A DNA stretch of 64,000 nucleotides from Oligoflexus sp. (GCA_014377445.1 JACMPP010000018.1:26702-90701), one strand, 5' to 3'. Shown: positions 10,619 to 20,612, counted from the first letter of the stretch. A program made the numbers and translations. Notes: a model not told the origin generated them from the letters alone.

Positions 10619-11305
10619 TCAATGGCTTGGCGAGAGGCGATTTTGCGAAAGGGCAGGGGATTCTGTGCTGAAGGCCCCATTTTCGTAGTCGATCTGCTTT
10701 TGAACCATATCTCTAAATATGTGCAGCAGGTGGTGGTGAGGGGCGGCTGCATCGTGCCCGTTGGCCCGCAGTTCAATCATGTGATGGATCGTCTCGATCG
10801 TTGAGTAACAATCGAATCCAGGCTGCTGCCTTATGAGAAACTCGGAGGCCTTCTCAGGCTTAAACATGACCTGAGGAATCTTCTGCAGGTTCTGACTCAG
10901 CCGAAACATTTTCTTCGCCATCGACCAGGTGGCATCGAGGATGATGAAGACATCGCTCAGGCCGGCTTTCCCAGCTCGGTCTGAGGGCGAGCAAGGCAGA
11001 TCGTGGATATCGATGGCTGCCGGTCCGGGAAAGAGCAGATAGCAGCGTTTTGATGGATCGTTGAGAAGGCGGCTCAAGGAAGGGTCGCCGCTAAAGTCAT
11101 TGCCCACCAGAAGCTTCGCATTCTGCAAATTCAAGAACGCCATGCGCCCCGTGTTGATCGCCTTGCGCGTTTCTTTGGGATGAATGAGAATGACGAACTC
11201 AGGATCGCTGGCGAAAGGCTTGATCTGCGCGCAATAGCACATGACCTTTGCCTTTCGGCAACGGTAACACTCCTCACGGCTTTTCAAGTCTTCTTGTTCC
11301 GGCAA
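10619..11305 (-). CDS. DTW domain protein (tRNA-uridine aminocarboxypropyltransferase family, YfiP/TapT-like)
   Basis: CYRCRKAKVMCYC zinc motif, HPKETRKAINTGR, ILDATWSMAKKM (DTW-type motif). Confidence 0.9.
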   Translation of the reverse strand: MPEQEDLKSREECYRCRKAKVMCYCAQIKPFASDPEFVILIHPKETRKAINTGRMAFLNLQNAKLLVGNDFSGDPSLSRLLNDPSKRCYLLFPGPAAIDIHDLPCSPSDRAGKAGLSDVFIILDATWSMAKKMFRLSQNLQKIPQVMFKPEKASEFLIRQQPGFDCYSTIETIHHMIELRANGHDAAAPHHHLLHIFRDMVQKQIDYENGAFSTESPALSQNRLSPSH

Positions 11306-11319
11306 AATCGAAGGTCTCC

Positions 11320-11592
11320 TTAGGCGCGCCTGAAGCCGCGGCGGCTCACGAACGTCTTCTCGGCAGTTTCACCCGACAAGGCCCAAATCCACGTGCAAAC
11401 AACCAGGATCGTATTCGTGGGCCAGTACGCAATCGTCGCCAGGATGGCAACGAGAAGCCGAGGCGCAAAAACAAAACCAAGCCACCAAAAGATTCCCCCA
11501 AAAGGGATGGAACTGAGGAGGAGCGTCAGGCGCGGGAAGAAGAACATACAGAGGAGAAAAATAACGCCATGGTCATTCCAAAAATTCATCAA
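11320..11592 (-). CDS. Small membrane protein of unknown function
   Basis: 90 aa with several hydrophobic helices (GVIFLLCMFFFPRLTLLLSSIPFGGIFWWLGFVF...). Confidence 0.6.
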   Translation of the reverse strand: MMNFWNDHGVIFLLCMFFFPRLTLLLSSIPFGGIFWWLGFVFAPRLLVAILATIAYWPTNTILVVCTWIWALSGETAEKTFVSRRGFRRA

Positions 11593-11713
11593 TGTCTCCT
11601 AAATCGCTGGCATGAGCTGTCGGGCATTTACTCTCCATCGCGAAGAGAAAGCCGTTATAGACAGAAATCACGGAATTGATAAGAGGGAAAAAATCAGCCT
11701 AAGTCAAACAGGC

Positions 11714-12034
11714 TCACAGACGCTTCCCGATCGCGATGGCCGCGTTCAGAATGCTCGGCAGCAAACCTGGGCAAATGAGGTCAATTTCAGGCCTTAAGGC
11801 CACGAAATAGCGGGTGCCTTCCTTGCGGTGATTGATCAGTCCCGCCATGCGAAGACTCTTCCTATGATGGCTGAGAGTGGCTTTGCCGACGGCCACTTCA
11901 AACTCACCCCAACCAATCTCAGACTTGTTTTCCGCAAGCTGAGACACGATGGATAGACGAATAGGATCCCCCAAAGCTAGCAGGATATTGCCAAGGCTGA
12001 TCGCTTCGATTTCAGGGTGATCAAATTCTTTCAT
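11714..12034 (-). CDS. ArsR/SmtB-family winged-helix transcriptional regulator
   Basis: LGDPIRLSIVSQLAENK...VGKATLSHHRKSLRMAGLINHRKEGTRYFVALRPE. Confidence 0.88.
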   Translation of the reverse strand: MKEFDHPEIEAISLGNILLALGDPIRLSIVSQLAENKSEIGWGEFEVAVGKATLSHHRKSLRMAGLINHRKEGTRYFVALRPEIDLICPGLLPSILNAAIAIGKRL

Positions 12035-12060
12035 CTTTCATTCTCTTTTTTTCTTCAGCC

Positions 12061-12237
12061 TTAGTTTTTGCTTCGGCCAGTCCAGGCATCCATTATGATT
12101 TCATAGCTTCGCAGGCGATGACTGTGTTCGTAAAGATCCGAGCCGATGATAAATTCATCGGCTCCGGTTCTTGCCTGAAGTTCGGCGAAGTCTTCGCCAT
12201 TCAATCCACGGTCGCGGTGAAGGGCCCGCATTGTCAT
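12061..12237 (-). pseudogene. C-terminal remnant of an LLM-class (luciferase-like) flavin-dependent oxidoreductase
   Basis: ARTGADEFIIGSDLYEHSHRLRSYEIIMDAW matches the typical LLM C-terminus (TGADEL...DHADRLRSYE); the frame upstream is non-homologous antisense of the GNAT gene. Confidence 0.55.
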
Positions 12238-12295
12238 TAATCCTCTTGAAAAGAAGAGCAAGGAGAAAGATTTAGTGATGTGGGAGTCAGTTGTT

Positions 12296-12880
12296 TTAAT
12301 CCTGCTCTTCGTATTGAGCGCGACTGCCGACGCGCATCTTGTGGGCGAGGCGCTGGGCGTCGTTGAAATAGTAGATGAGCTTAACATCGAGACCGTACAT
12401 GGGATTAATTTCAAAGCCCTTGATAAAAAATCCATATCGTAATTTCGGAATAAGGATTCGATTGTTGTCGGCGGCATGGGTGCTGACGATAGCCGCATAT
12501 CCCTCATCCCTTGCAAAACTGACAACAGTGTCGAGGAGCTGCCGATAGTAACCTTTGCCTTGATATTCGGGCCGAATGCCACTCTCTTCCATCGAGAAGA
12601 TCACGCTCCCCTGCTGCCGCGCACAATGCCAGCCGATGACCTCCTCGCCCAGCTTCAGAAAAAATCCGTAGCGACGGAGTTTGGGCACACTCAAGGCCGA
12701 AAATTTTTCAGGATCCAGACCCGCGAACAATCGTTCCGAGGGGATCGCCGTCGGACTGAAAGAAATCTCTTGGCTGAAACGGCTCGAATAGGCCTGAACG
12801 TCAGAATAATCCGCAGCGATGAGGCTCAAGACGGGAGAAGTCATAACTTGAGGCTCTTTTCGTGAAGAAGTTGAATCCAA
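12296..12880 (-). CDS. GNAT-family N-acetyltransferase
   Basis: ESGIRPEYQGKGYYRQLLDTVVSFARDEGYAAIVSTHAADNNRILIPKLRYGFFIKG: acetyl-CoA loop R/QxxGxG and GNAT C-terminus. Confidence 0.85.
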   Translation of the reverse strand: MDSTSSRKEPQVMTSPVLSLIAADYSDVQAYSSRFSQEISFSPTAIPSERLFAGLDPEKFSALSVPKLRRYGFFLKLGEEVIGWHCARQQGSVIFSMEESGIRPEYQGKGYYRQLLDTVVSFARDEGYAAIVSTHAADNNRILIPKLRYGFFIKGFEINPMYGLDVKLIYYFNDAQRLAHKMRVGSRAQYEEQD

Positions 12881-12940
12881 GTCAAAGACAACTGTAAAAA
12901 AGCGAGGGTCCTTTTGGAACTCTCGCTGATCTTTGGGCGA

Positions 12941-14113
12941 CTATTGACGATCACTCAAAGGAGCGACCTTTCTTTGCTCGCCACCTATCCATTCGCTCAA
13001 GGGCCGAATGATACGGTTGTTGGCGGTCTGTTCAAGCACATGAGCGGACCATCCCGTCGTTCGGGCCATCACAAAGATGGGTGTAAAGAAATCGATTTCA
13101 AAACCCATCATGTAATAGGCAGGGCCGGCCGGGAAATCGAGGTTTGGATAAATCTTTTTCTTTTCGACCATGACGGCTTCGAGAGCGTCATACATCTTCA
13201 TCCATTTTTGTTCGCCAACAGCATCTGCCATCACCTGTGCATATTTTCGCATCGTGGGGACGCGGGAATCACCGGATTTATACACGCGGTGACCGAAGCC
13301 CATGACTTTTTTCTTATTGGCCAGGGCGTCGAGCATCCAATCCTTGGCTTTCGCCGGATCTTCGATCTCAATCATCATATGCATCACCATCTCGTTGGCG
13401 CCGCCGTGGAGCGGGCCTTTGAGCGCGCCGATACCCGCGACTGTTGCCGAGTAGATATCCGACTGGGTCGAAGTCACGACGCGGGCGGTGAAGGTCGATG
13501 CGTTGAAGCTATGCTCAGCGTAAAGAATGAGCGAAACATCGAAAGCGCGAACGATCTCTTTCGCGGGTATTTTGCCGAAGCACATATGGAAGAAGTTTTC
13601 GGCGATCGAGAGATCCGCTTTCGGTTCGATCGGCCTCAGGCCTTTCTTGAAGCGATAATCGGCCGCAACGATGGTCGGGATGCGCGCAAGGAGTTGCATC
13701 GCCTTGTCGAGATTCACTTCGGGGGTCGCGTCCCAGATGCGGCTGTCTTCACAACCCATGAGAGAAACACCGGTGCGGATCGAATCCATCGGATGGCAGG
13801 TCTTGGGCAGAGCTGCGATGGCGCCTAGGATCATCGGCGAAGCCGTACGGTACGAACGCTCTTTCATGCGGAAGGCTTCGAGCTGCTTCAGGTTGGGTAG
13901 TTCGCCGTGGTACAGCAAATAGGCGACTTCCTCGAAGCTGCATTGCTCCGCGAGGTCCTGAACGGGGTAGCCCCTATAGATCAGCGAATTGGTGTCGGGA
14001 TTTACCTTCGAGACGGAGGTCGTATCCATGACCACGCCTTCTAGGCCTCTCTTCACGTTCATTTTATCGGGCTCGGGAACATAGTCGGGATTGATGTACT
14101 CTGCCACTGGCAT
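12941..14113 (-). CDS. prpC: Citrate/2-methylcitrate synthase
   Basis: GYPVQDLAEQCSFEEVAYLLYHGELP, LYAEHSFNASTFTARVVTSTQSDIYSA, GPLHGGANE, GFGHRVYKSGDSR, VMARTTGWSAHVLEQ. Next to prpD/prpB, hence the methylcitrate assignment. ATG 14113 has aaaggaa RBS; upstream ATG 14200 is an alternative. Confidence 0.9.
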   Translation of the reverse strand: MPVAEYINPDYVPEPDKMNVKRGLEGVVMDTTSVSKVNPDTNSLIYRGYPVQDLAEQCSFEEVAYLLYHGELPNLKQLEAFRMKERSYRTASPMILGAIAALPKTCHPMDSIRTGVSLMGCEDSRIWDATPEVNLDKAMQLLARIPTIVAADYRFKKGLRPIEPKADLSIAENFFHMCFGKIPAKEIVRAFDVSLILYAEHSFNASTFTARVVTSTQSDIYSATVAGIGALKGPLHGGANEMVMHMMIEIEDPAKAKDWMLDALANKKKVMGFGHRVYKSGDSRVPTMRKYAQVMADAVGEQKWMKMYDALEAVMVEKKKIYPNLDFPAGPAYYMMGFEIDFFTPIFVMARTTGWSAHVLEQTANNRIIRPLSEWIGGEQRKVAPLSDRQ

Positions 14114-14434
14114 CGTTCCTTTATTCTTATGCGAGAGTTTCGTTTGCGCCGGGACTGAAAATTTCCGCGCCTGTTCTCTCAACTCTATAACGGTCTTCAT
14201 CCAGCGGAGTATTCATGAGATTCGCGCAAGCAGTCAAGATTTAAGTCTCGGGCTTTTTTGCGGCAGACGTCGTGCCAAAGGCATACGTTCCTTGACACTT
14301 TCTCGCTCTCTCAGTTAGCTTGGCTCTTATTCTCGAATCGAAGCGTGATCTAGATCTGTCTCGCTGAATCCGAGTCGCGAGGTCAGACAGTTCCCTTTTT
14401 ATCGGCCTCTCAGCTCTGCCTGGAAAGGACATTC

Positions 14435-15943
14435 ATGAAAAAGCACCCCGTTCGGGTATACCCATCCAAAGAAAAGTTGGAGCGTAAGGATCAATTGGCT
14501 TGGAAACTAGCCGCTTTGGCTTCCGATCCTGCCCCCATTCCTAACGACGTCTTGGACATGGTCATCAACCGCATCATCGACAACGCTTCGGTTGCGATCG
14601 CGGCGATCAACCGTGGACCAGTCGCATCGGCTCGTGCGATGGCTATCGCCCACCCACGTAACGGTGGAGCAGCGGTTTTCGGCATGCCGAACGATCAAGG
14701 TTTCGACTGCGAATGGGCAGCGTGGGCAAATGGCACCGCAGTTCGTGAACTCGATTTTCATGACACCTTTCTAGCGGCTGATTATTCTCACCCGGGTGAC
14801 AATATTCCTCCTATCCTCGCGGTGGCGCAGCAGATGAAAAAAAGCGGTAAAGATCTTTTGAAAGGGATCGTGACCGGCTATGAAATTCACGTCGACCTCG
14901 TCAAGGCTATCTGCCTTCATGAATACAAGAAAGACCATATCGCCCACCTTTGCCCAGCCCAAGCCGCTGGCATCGGCACGATGTTGGGTCTTCCGACCGA
15001 AACCATCTACCAATCCATCCAACAGGCAGTCCATGTTTCCTTCACTACGCGTCAGTCGCGTAAGGGGGAAATCTCCTCGTGGAAAGCCTACGCCCCTGCT
15101 CACGCCGGCAAGCTCGCTATCGAAGCCGTCGATCGCACGATGCGTGGCGAAGGCGCCCCTTCGCCGATTTACGAAGGAGAGGATTCGGTAATCGCTTACA
15201 TGCTCAAAGGCAAGGACGCACGTTATGAAGTGCCGTTGCCCGAGCTTGGCGAGCAGAAACTCGCAATCCTCGAGACCTACACGAAGGAGCATTCGGCTGA
15301 GTATCAGTCGCAGGCTCTGATCGATTTGGCTCGCAAAATGAAGCCAAAGGTCAAGAATTTCGATGATATTCAAAGCATCGTGATTCACACTTCCCATCAT
15401 ACCCACTACGTGATCGGTACCGGGGCCAACGATCCTCAGAAGATGGATCCCAATGCCTCGCGTGAAACTCTCGATCACTCGATCATGTATATCTTTGCGG
15501 TGGCTCTTCAGGATGGCGATTGGCACCATGTGAAGTCCTATGCGCCTGAGCGTGCGAAGCGTGCTGATACAGTCGCTCTCTGGCACAAAATCTCGACCAC
15601 GGAAGATCCTAAATGGACTGAGTCGTATCACGATCAGGATCCGAACAAAAAACGTTTTGGCGGCCGTGTTGAAATCAAATTTAAGAACGGCGAAACTCTC
15701 GTCGACGAACTGGGTGTGGCCGATGCGCATCCAGCCGGTGCCCGTCCGTTCAAACGTGCGGACTACATTAAAAAGTTCGATACCCTGACCGAGAGCATTA
15801 TCGAAAAAGCCGAAAGAAATCGTTTTATCGAGCTCGTGCAAAACCTTGCCGATCTCACAGCTGATCAGGTTCAGCAGCTAAACGTTCAGGTCGCGATCGA
15901 TCGTCTGGTTAATAACAAACGTGATACCAAGGGGATCTTTTAA
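14435..15943 (+). CDS. prpD: MmgE/PrpD family 2-methylcitrate dehydratase
   Basis: 502 aa; [72 protein letters not shown]. Confidence 0.95.
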   Translation: MKKHPVRVYPSKEKLERKDQLAWKLAALASDPAPIPNDVLDMVINRIIDNASVAIAAINRGPVASARAMAIAHPRNGGAAVFGMPNDQGFDCEWAAWANGTAVRELDFHDTFLAADYSHPGDNIPPILAVAQQMKKSGKDLLKGIVTGYEIHVDLVKAICLHEYKKDHIAHLCPAQAAGIGTMLGLPTETIYQSIQQAVHVSFTTRQSRKGEISSWKAYAPAHAGKLAIEAVDRTMRGEGAPSPIYEGEDSVIAYMLKGKDARYEVPLPELGEQKLAILETYTKEHSAEYQSQALIDLARKMKPKVKNFDDIQSIVIHTSHHTHYVIGTGANDPQKMDPNASRETLDHSIMYIFAVALQDGDWHHVKSYAPERAKRADTVALWHKISTTEDPKWTESYHDQDPNKKRFGGRVEIKFKNGETLVDELGVADAHPAGARPFKRADYIKKFDTLTESIIEKAERNRFIELVQNLADLTADQVQQLNVQVAIDRLVNNKRDTKGIF

Positions 15944-16845
15944 TGCTGTTCCCTGAAATCAGCCCAGCCCAAAAAAGAGCCAACTTTCGGGCTGCATTGA
16001 AGTCGAATAAGCTCCTTCGTTTTCCTGGGTCCTGGTCACCATTGGTGAGCATGGCGATTGAAAAGGAAGGCTTTGATGGCGTTTATATTTCAGGATCGGT
16101 CCTGTCGAACGATCTCGGGTATCCGGACATCGGTCTGACCAGTCTCACCGAAGTCGCGGCGCGCGGACGGCAGATTGCAAGAACGACGAAGCTCCCGTCG
16201 ATCATCGATATCGATACCGGCTTCGGCGAACCGATGAGTGCGGCCCGAAGCGTTCAGGAAATGATCGAGATGGGTCTGGCTGGCTGCCACATTGAAGATC
16301 AGGTCAATCCCAAGCGTTGTGGTCACCTGGATGGCAAAGAGATCGTCTCGCGCGACGCGATGGTTCAGAAGGTTCTTGCCGCTGCGCGCGGCAAGAAACT
16401 GGACGAAAACTTCCTGCTTATCGCCCGTACGGATTCGCGTGCGGTCGAGGGCCTCGACCAGGCCATCGAACGCTCCAAGGCCTACATCGATGCGGGGGCT
16501 GACTGTATCTTCATTGAAGCGCTCGAAAACGAGCGTGAGTTTGAAACCTTTCGGAAGGCCATTTCGGTGCCATTGCTGGCGAATATGACAGAATTTGGCA
16601 AATCCAAACTTCTGACTTACGACCAGCTCTCAAATCTCGGTTACAATATCGTGATCTATCCTGTCACGACTTTCCGCCTGGCGATGAAGGCGACCATCGA
16701 CGGTCTCTCGGAAATCAAGGCGAAAGGCACTCAGGAAGGTCTGCTCGACAAGATGCAGCACAGGCAGGATCTTTATGCTCTGACCGACTATGAGAAATAC
16801 AACGAACTCGACAGTAGCCTCTTTAACTTCACTCTGAAGTCTTGA
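15943..16845 (+). CDS. prpB: Methylisocitrate lyase (isocitrate lyase/PEP mutase family)
   Basis: LRFPGSWSPLVSMAIEKEGFDGVYISG, PSIIDIDTGFGEP, HIEDQVNPKRCGHLDGKEIVS. ATG overlaps the prpD stop. Confidence 0.95.
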   Translation: MLFPEISPAQKRANFRAALKSNKLLRFPGSWSPLVSMAIEKEGFDGVYISGSVLSNDLGYPDIGLTSLTEVAARGRQIARTTKLPSIIDIDTGFGEPMSAARSVQEMIEMGLAGCHIEDQVNPKRCGHLDGKEIVSRDAMVQKVLAAARGKKLDENFLLIARTDSRAVEGLDQAIERSKAYIDAGADCIFIEALENEREFETFRKAISVPLLANMTEFGKSKLLTYDQLSNLGYNIVIYPVTTFRLAMKATIDGLSEIKAKGTQEGLLDKMQHRQDLYALTDYEKYNELDSSLFNFTLKS

Positions 16846-16850
16846 TATCA

Positions 16851-16888
16851 AACGCCCCAGGGACCGAAGTCCTGGGGCGTTTTCTTTT
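16851..16888 (+). terminator. Rho-independent terminator downstream of prpB
   Basis: AACGCCCCAGGgaccgaagTCCTGGGGCGTT + TTCTTTT. Confidence 0.8.
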
Positions 16889-16903
16889 AGCGGGAACCAT
16901 TCC

Positions 16904-18025
16904 ATGACTGACTCGTCTCAAGATGCCGTGATCCTGTCTGAACTTATCCCCTGCAAAGTGCCAGGGAAATTCATCGGTCGTATCACATTGAACTCTCCGC
17001 GCACGCTCAACTCCCTCTCGCTCGATATGATCGTGGGGATGCGCGAGATTTTGCACAACTGGGAGCGTGACGCCCGCGTGGCCATGTTATTTATCGATGG
17101 CTGCGGGGAAAAGGCTTTTTGCGCCGGCGGTGACGTCAAGCGCATTCATGGCTTTATCGCTCACGCTCGAGCCTCGGCGGCTGATCCAGTGGCTCTTTGC
17201 CAAGTCTTTTTTGAAAACGAATATCGCCTCGATTTTGCGATTCACCGTTACCCCAAACCGATCGTCGTATGGGGTGATGGGATCGTCATGGGTGGAGGCA
17301 TCGGCATTATGAATGGCGCGAGTCATCGCATCGTGACTGAAACCACGATGATGGCTATGCCTGAGATCACGATTGGGCTTTATCCTGATGTGGCGGCTTC
17401 CTATTTCCTGCCTAAAATGCCCGGACGTATCGGTTTGTTTCTGGCGATGACAGCGGCGCGGGTCAACGGAGCCGACGCACTCTTTGTTGGTCTCGCCGAT
17501 CACTATCTGCCTCGCGCTTCCAAAGCAAAAATGCTCGATGCCCTGAAGAGCATTCGACTCGATAGCGGACTTGCCGATGAGATTACCCGCGTGCTCTCGG
17601 CTCACAAGGTTCCTCATTCGCCTCTGAAAGGACGGCAGAAGGAAATAGATAGCTGGATGGCAGGCGACGATGTTGAGACGATCTACGATCGCTTTCAGGC
17701 CATGGAGCCCCGTGACGACGACAAACTGCTTACAGCGGCTCGGCAGACCATTCTGAGAGGCTCGCCCAGTTCACTCAAGATCGCCTTTGAGCAATACCGT
17801 CGTTCGAAAGGCATTTCTTTAAAGGCGGCTTTCGAGCAAGAGCTTGTGATGTCGATTCAATGCTGTCTGCACCCCGATTTTCCTGAAGGTGTGCGAGCCC
17901 TTTTGGTGGATAAGGATAACGCTCCAAAATGGTCACCTGGTGCGGTTGGAGAGGTCTCCCAGGTCCTGGTCAATGAGCATTTCAAGGCGCCATGGCCTCA
18001 TGAAAATCCGCTCTCGGATCTCTAG
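16904..18025 (+). CDS. Enoyl-CoA hydratase/isomerase family, 3-hydroxyisobutyryl-CoA hydrolase-like
   Basis: CAGGDVK, GGGIGIMNGASHRIVTETTMMAMPEITIGLYPDVAASYFLPKMPGRIGLFLAMTAARVNGADALFVGLADHYL, HPDFPEGVRALLVDKDNAPKW (HIBCH signature). Confidence 0.88.
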   Translation: MTDSSQDAVILSELIPCKVPGKFIGRITLNSPRTLNSLSLDMIVGMREILHNWERDARVAMLFIDGCGEKAFCAGGDVKRIHGFIAHARASAADPVALCQVFFENEYRLDFAIHRYPKPIVVWGDGIVMGGGIGIMNGASHRIVTETTMMAMPEITIGLYPDVAASYFLPKMPGRIGLFLAMTAARVNGADALFVGLADHYLPRASKAKMLDALKSIRLDSGLADEITRVLSAHKVPHSPLKGRQKEIDSWMAGDDVETIYDRFQAMEPRDDDKLLTAARQTILRGSPSSLKIAFEQYRRSKGISLKAAFEQELVMSIQCCLHPDFPEGVRALLVDKDNAPKWSPGAVGEVSQVLVNEHFKAPWPHENPLSDL

Positions 18026-18164
18026 ACTACGAGCCTTGCTCAAGAGATGAGTAAGGTCTTTTCTTCGCCGCTGCTTTTGTGGGCTCGCTTAAGCCTCTTG
18101 AACGCGCAGCATAAATCACTCTTCTTCGGACTTGCTCATTTTTTCGCCCTTGAAGAGACTTCAG

Positions 18165-18317
18165 ATGCCTGACGGGTCGGCAATCGACCGGTTTATTCCC
18201 GCTCTCATTTATTCAAGCAAGAACCCGGGAAATGGCGCAGATCTCACGCAGTGGAATTACCATTCCGATACGAACCAGGACTTTCGCTTTGATTCTTTGA
18301 CGAAGGTCAAGCGATAG
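18165..18317 (+). pseudogene. Short ORF resembling the C-terminal repeat of a ricin-type beta-trefoil lectin (remnant or micro-ORF)
   Basis: MPDGSAIDRFIPALIYSSKNPGNGADLTQWNYHSDTNQDFRFDSLTKVKR; NGADLTQWNYHSDTNQDFRF resembles the ricin-B repeat (x-QW-x-Y-x-G-x-x-NQ-x-F/W-R). Confidence 0.35.
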
Positions 18318-19329
18318 GGTGAATCAAGCGATTTTCTTCTAGATCTGCAAATAGCCCTCCCCGATAAAATCCAAAGACCAGAGGAATCGCCTCATCCGCC
18401 AGGGCTTTCGCAACGCGAAGGTCCGCGGCTCCTTCGACTGAGAGATCGGCGAAACTGGTTTCGAGCACGCGCGGGAGAGTCGTTTTCTTCGCATCGAAAT
18501 AATCGCCCCGCAACCACGCATCGATCCGATGATGATTCTTCGGATAGAGATAGAACTCTTGATGATAAAGCTGATGGGCGGCGAATTCAGGATCTTCATT
18601 TGGAATCTCCTCACCCCATAAAAAGCCGAGCCTTTGCCAGGTCTCGGCCTCCGCTTTTAGAATGCTTTCCGCCTGACTCTGTCCTGCACCACAGCCCAGG
18701 ATCAAGGGGGCATAATTGTTTTCACTTCCACCTTTATCGCGGGCTTTTAAAATAACGCCCGTGACGTAGATGGTGCCTGGGAACGAAGAGGTCTTTTGAG
18801 AGCCAAAATCATAATGCTCCACCGTGTAGATATTCTTCAACCTATGGAGAGCAGTCTTCCTAACCCTCTGCATCAAGAGTGGTTTAGTCATCCCAAGCCA
18901 AGATGCAAGAACGAGATGGCGTTCGACGAGTTCCATAGCCCCACGACGACAGGCTTCCTGCCAGGAGGAATAGAGGGCGACTCCATTTGATTTCGCGAAC
19001 CGATACTCGATTGATGAACTCTGCGGAAAGACCAACGCGGTCTTGGCCTCGCCGATAACGGCTTCGCTGGTTTCATGGCGCAAAACAAGCGCTGGCTTCG
19101 ACAAGGATTCGACGATGGCTATTCGTTCGATAAGTTCATAGGAGGCGCTGTTATCGGGGAATGATACAAGACTCGCCGAACTCCCGACCATTTCCCCGTG
19201 CTGAGGATGGGTGGCCTGCATACCCGACAAGTAGATGGAATTGCCTTCAACGGTAGCCTTTTCCTGAAACGCCGGAGTAAATTGCCAATCTACAAACCCA
19301 TCGGGTAACGACAGTTTTTTTGCCAACAT
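18307..19329 (-). CDS. YcaO-like domain protein
   Basis: ATP-binding motif SxxxExxER (SASYELIERIA), EACRRGAMELVERH, GCGAGQSQAESILKAEAETWQRL, C-terminal IHPIA. Confidence 0.85.
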   Translation of the reverse strand: MLAKKLSLPDGFVDWQFTPAFQEKATVEGNSIYLSGMQATHPQHGEMVGSSASLVSFPDNSASYELIERIAIVESLSKPALVLRHETSEAVIGEAKTALVFPQSSSIEYRFAKSNGVALYSSWQEACRRGAMELVERHLVLASWLGMTKPLLMQRVRKTALHRLKNIYTVEHYDFGSQKTSSFPGTIYVTGVILKARDKGGSENNYAPLILGCGAGQSQAESILKAEAETWQRLGFLWGEEIPNEDPEFAAHQLYHQEFYLYPKNHHRIDAWLRGDYFDAKKTTLPRVLETSFADLSVEGAADLRVAKALADEAIPLVFGFYRGGLFADLEENRLIHPIA

Positions 19330-19802
19330 GGAAGACCCCTTTGCCTGCGGCGAATAGCTGCTTATGCTGAAGAACCGAACTCTCCCGATTCTGTACTCGA
19401 TCTACCTTCGGCCTTTGAATGGGTGGACTTGAGTTGATTTTGACGGCTTTCCCACAGTCTTCTAATAGCTGGGGATGCACATGATAAGATTGGCTTATTC
19501 GCTTAAGGCTAAGGCATACGTTATGAGTAAATTTATTCATCTGGCAGCTTTTAATCTGTCTCCATTGCCAAATAAAATTCAGTTAAAATTTTCTCAACCC
19601 CGCAACACTTTGTCCCTCAACAGATACAGGCGATCTGCTTAAAAACCTTCCTGTATTGTAATTAGACAGTTGAAAATCCCTTTGATATAGCCAATTTATT
19701 CGAAATTGATGAGCAAAGTTATAAAAGTCATAGCAGGGTTTGAGCATAGGTAAATTTTCGTGCGCATTTTGGGCGTTGCTATGATTTCCAGAAGAGGGTG
19801 TT

Positions 19803-20612
19803 ATGTCGCGTTTGCAATCGATGGCTGTTATGGGTTTGGTCACAATGAGTCTCTGGGAGCAGTCAGTTCTTGCGAACAGTCAGCATGAAGATGCACTGCG
19901 CGTGACGCTCTCGCCCTTAGTTGAATCGGCAGCCACCCGGAATAGTGAAGCAGCCCGGCCTCTTGATTCGGGGTTGAAATTACAACTCCGCGAGGGGAGC
20001 GATCCCCTGCCTGAAAAGATCAGCTATAGCTTGAACGTCTCGACTTCCTCTTCCAAGGGCGACAATGCTCTCGGAGCGGTGACGGGGGAAAGCGGCGGAA
20101 GTCTGGCGCCAGGCCTTTATGATTTGGCCATTCAGGAGAATGATCATGAAGTCTTTCGCAAACAAATCCTGGCGATGGATAAAGTTTTGTCCGGCCTTGA
20201 AATCAGCTATTCGCATACAGGGGGCTATACCCTCAGACAGACCATCGAGTTGCCACAGTTGAAGTTTGCTCCCGGGCAACGCAAGTTGGCAAAGCCGTCC
20301 TTTGCAGTATTAAAAGACCTCGTCACCTTTCTCAATAAAGAGGAGTCGATCGAAGTCTTTGCAATCGAGGTGCACACCGATGCCAACGGCGATGCCGAAA
20401 TGAATAAAGAGCTCACGGAAGCCCGAGCGATTGAAGTGCGGAACTATCTGGTGAAAAACGGAGTCGACGCCCAAAGGGTCCGCGCCGCCGGCTTTGGTGC
20501 CGCACATCCGCTAGCCAGCAACGAAACTAAAGAAGGCCGCCTGCTCAATCGCCGAGTCGAATACGTAATACTCGAGACCTCCGGCCAACCTAAGCTATTA
20601 GGGGATCGATAA
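19803..20612 (+). CDS. OmpA-family C-terminal (peptidoglycan-binding) domain protein
   Basis: IEVFAIEVHTDANGDAEMNKELTEARAIEVRNYLVKNGVDAQRVRAAGFGAAHPLASNETKEGRLLNRRVEYVI. Confidence 0.93.
   Translation: MSRLQSMAVMGLVTMSLWEQSVLANSQHEDALRVTLSPLVESAATRNSEAARPLDSGLKLQLREGSDPLPEKISYSLNVSTSSSKGDNALGAVTGESGGSLAPGLYDLAIQENDHEVFRKQILAMDKVLSGLEISYSHTGGYTLRQTIELPQLKFAPGQRKLAKPSFAVLKDLVTFLNKEESIEVFAIEVHTDANGDAEMNKELTEARAIEVRNYLVKNGVDAQRVRAAGFGAAHPLASNETKEGRLLNRRVEYVILETSGQPKLLGDR

Noticed and set aside
12914-13828. 304-aa plus-strand ORF
   Set aside because: Antisense shadow of the citrate synthase-like prpC.
14771-15841. 356-aa minus-strand ORF
   Set aside because: Antisense shadow of prpD, which has unambiguous family motifs.
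19247-19540. 97-aa minus ORF overlapping the YcaO start as a RiPP precursor
   Set aside because: Overlaps YcaO coding sequence in another frame; no leader/core pattern or RBS.
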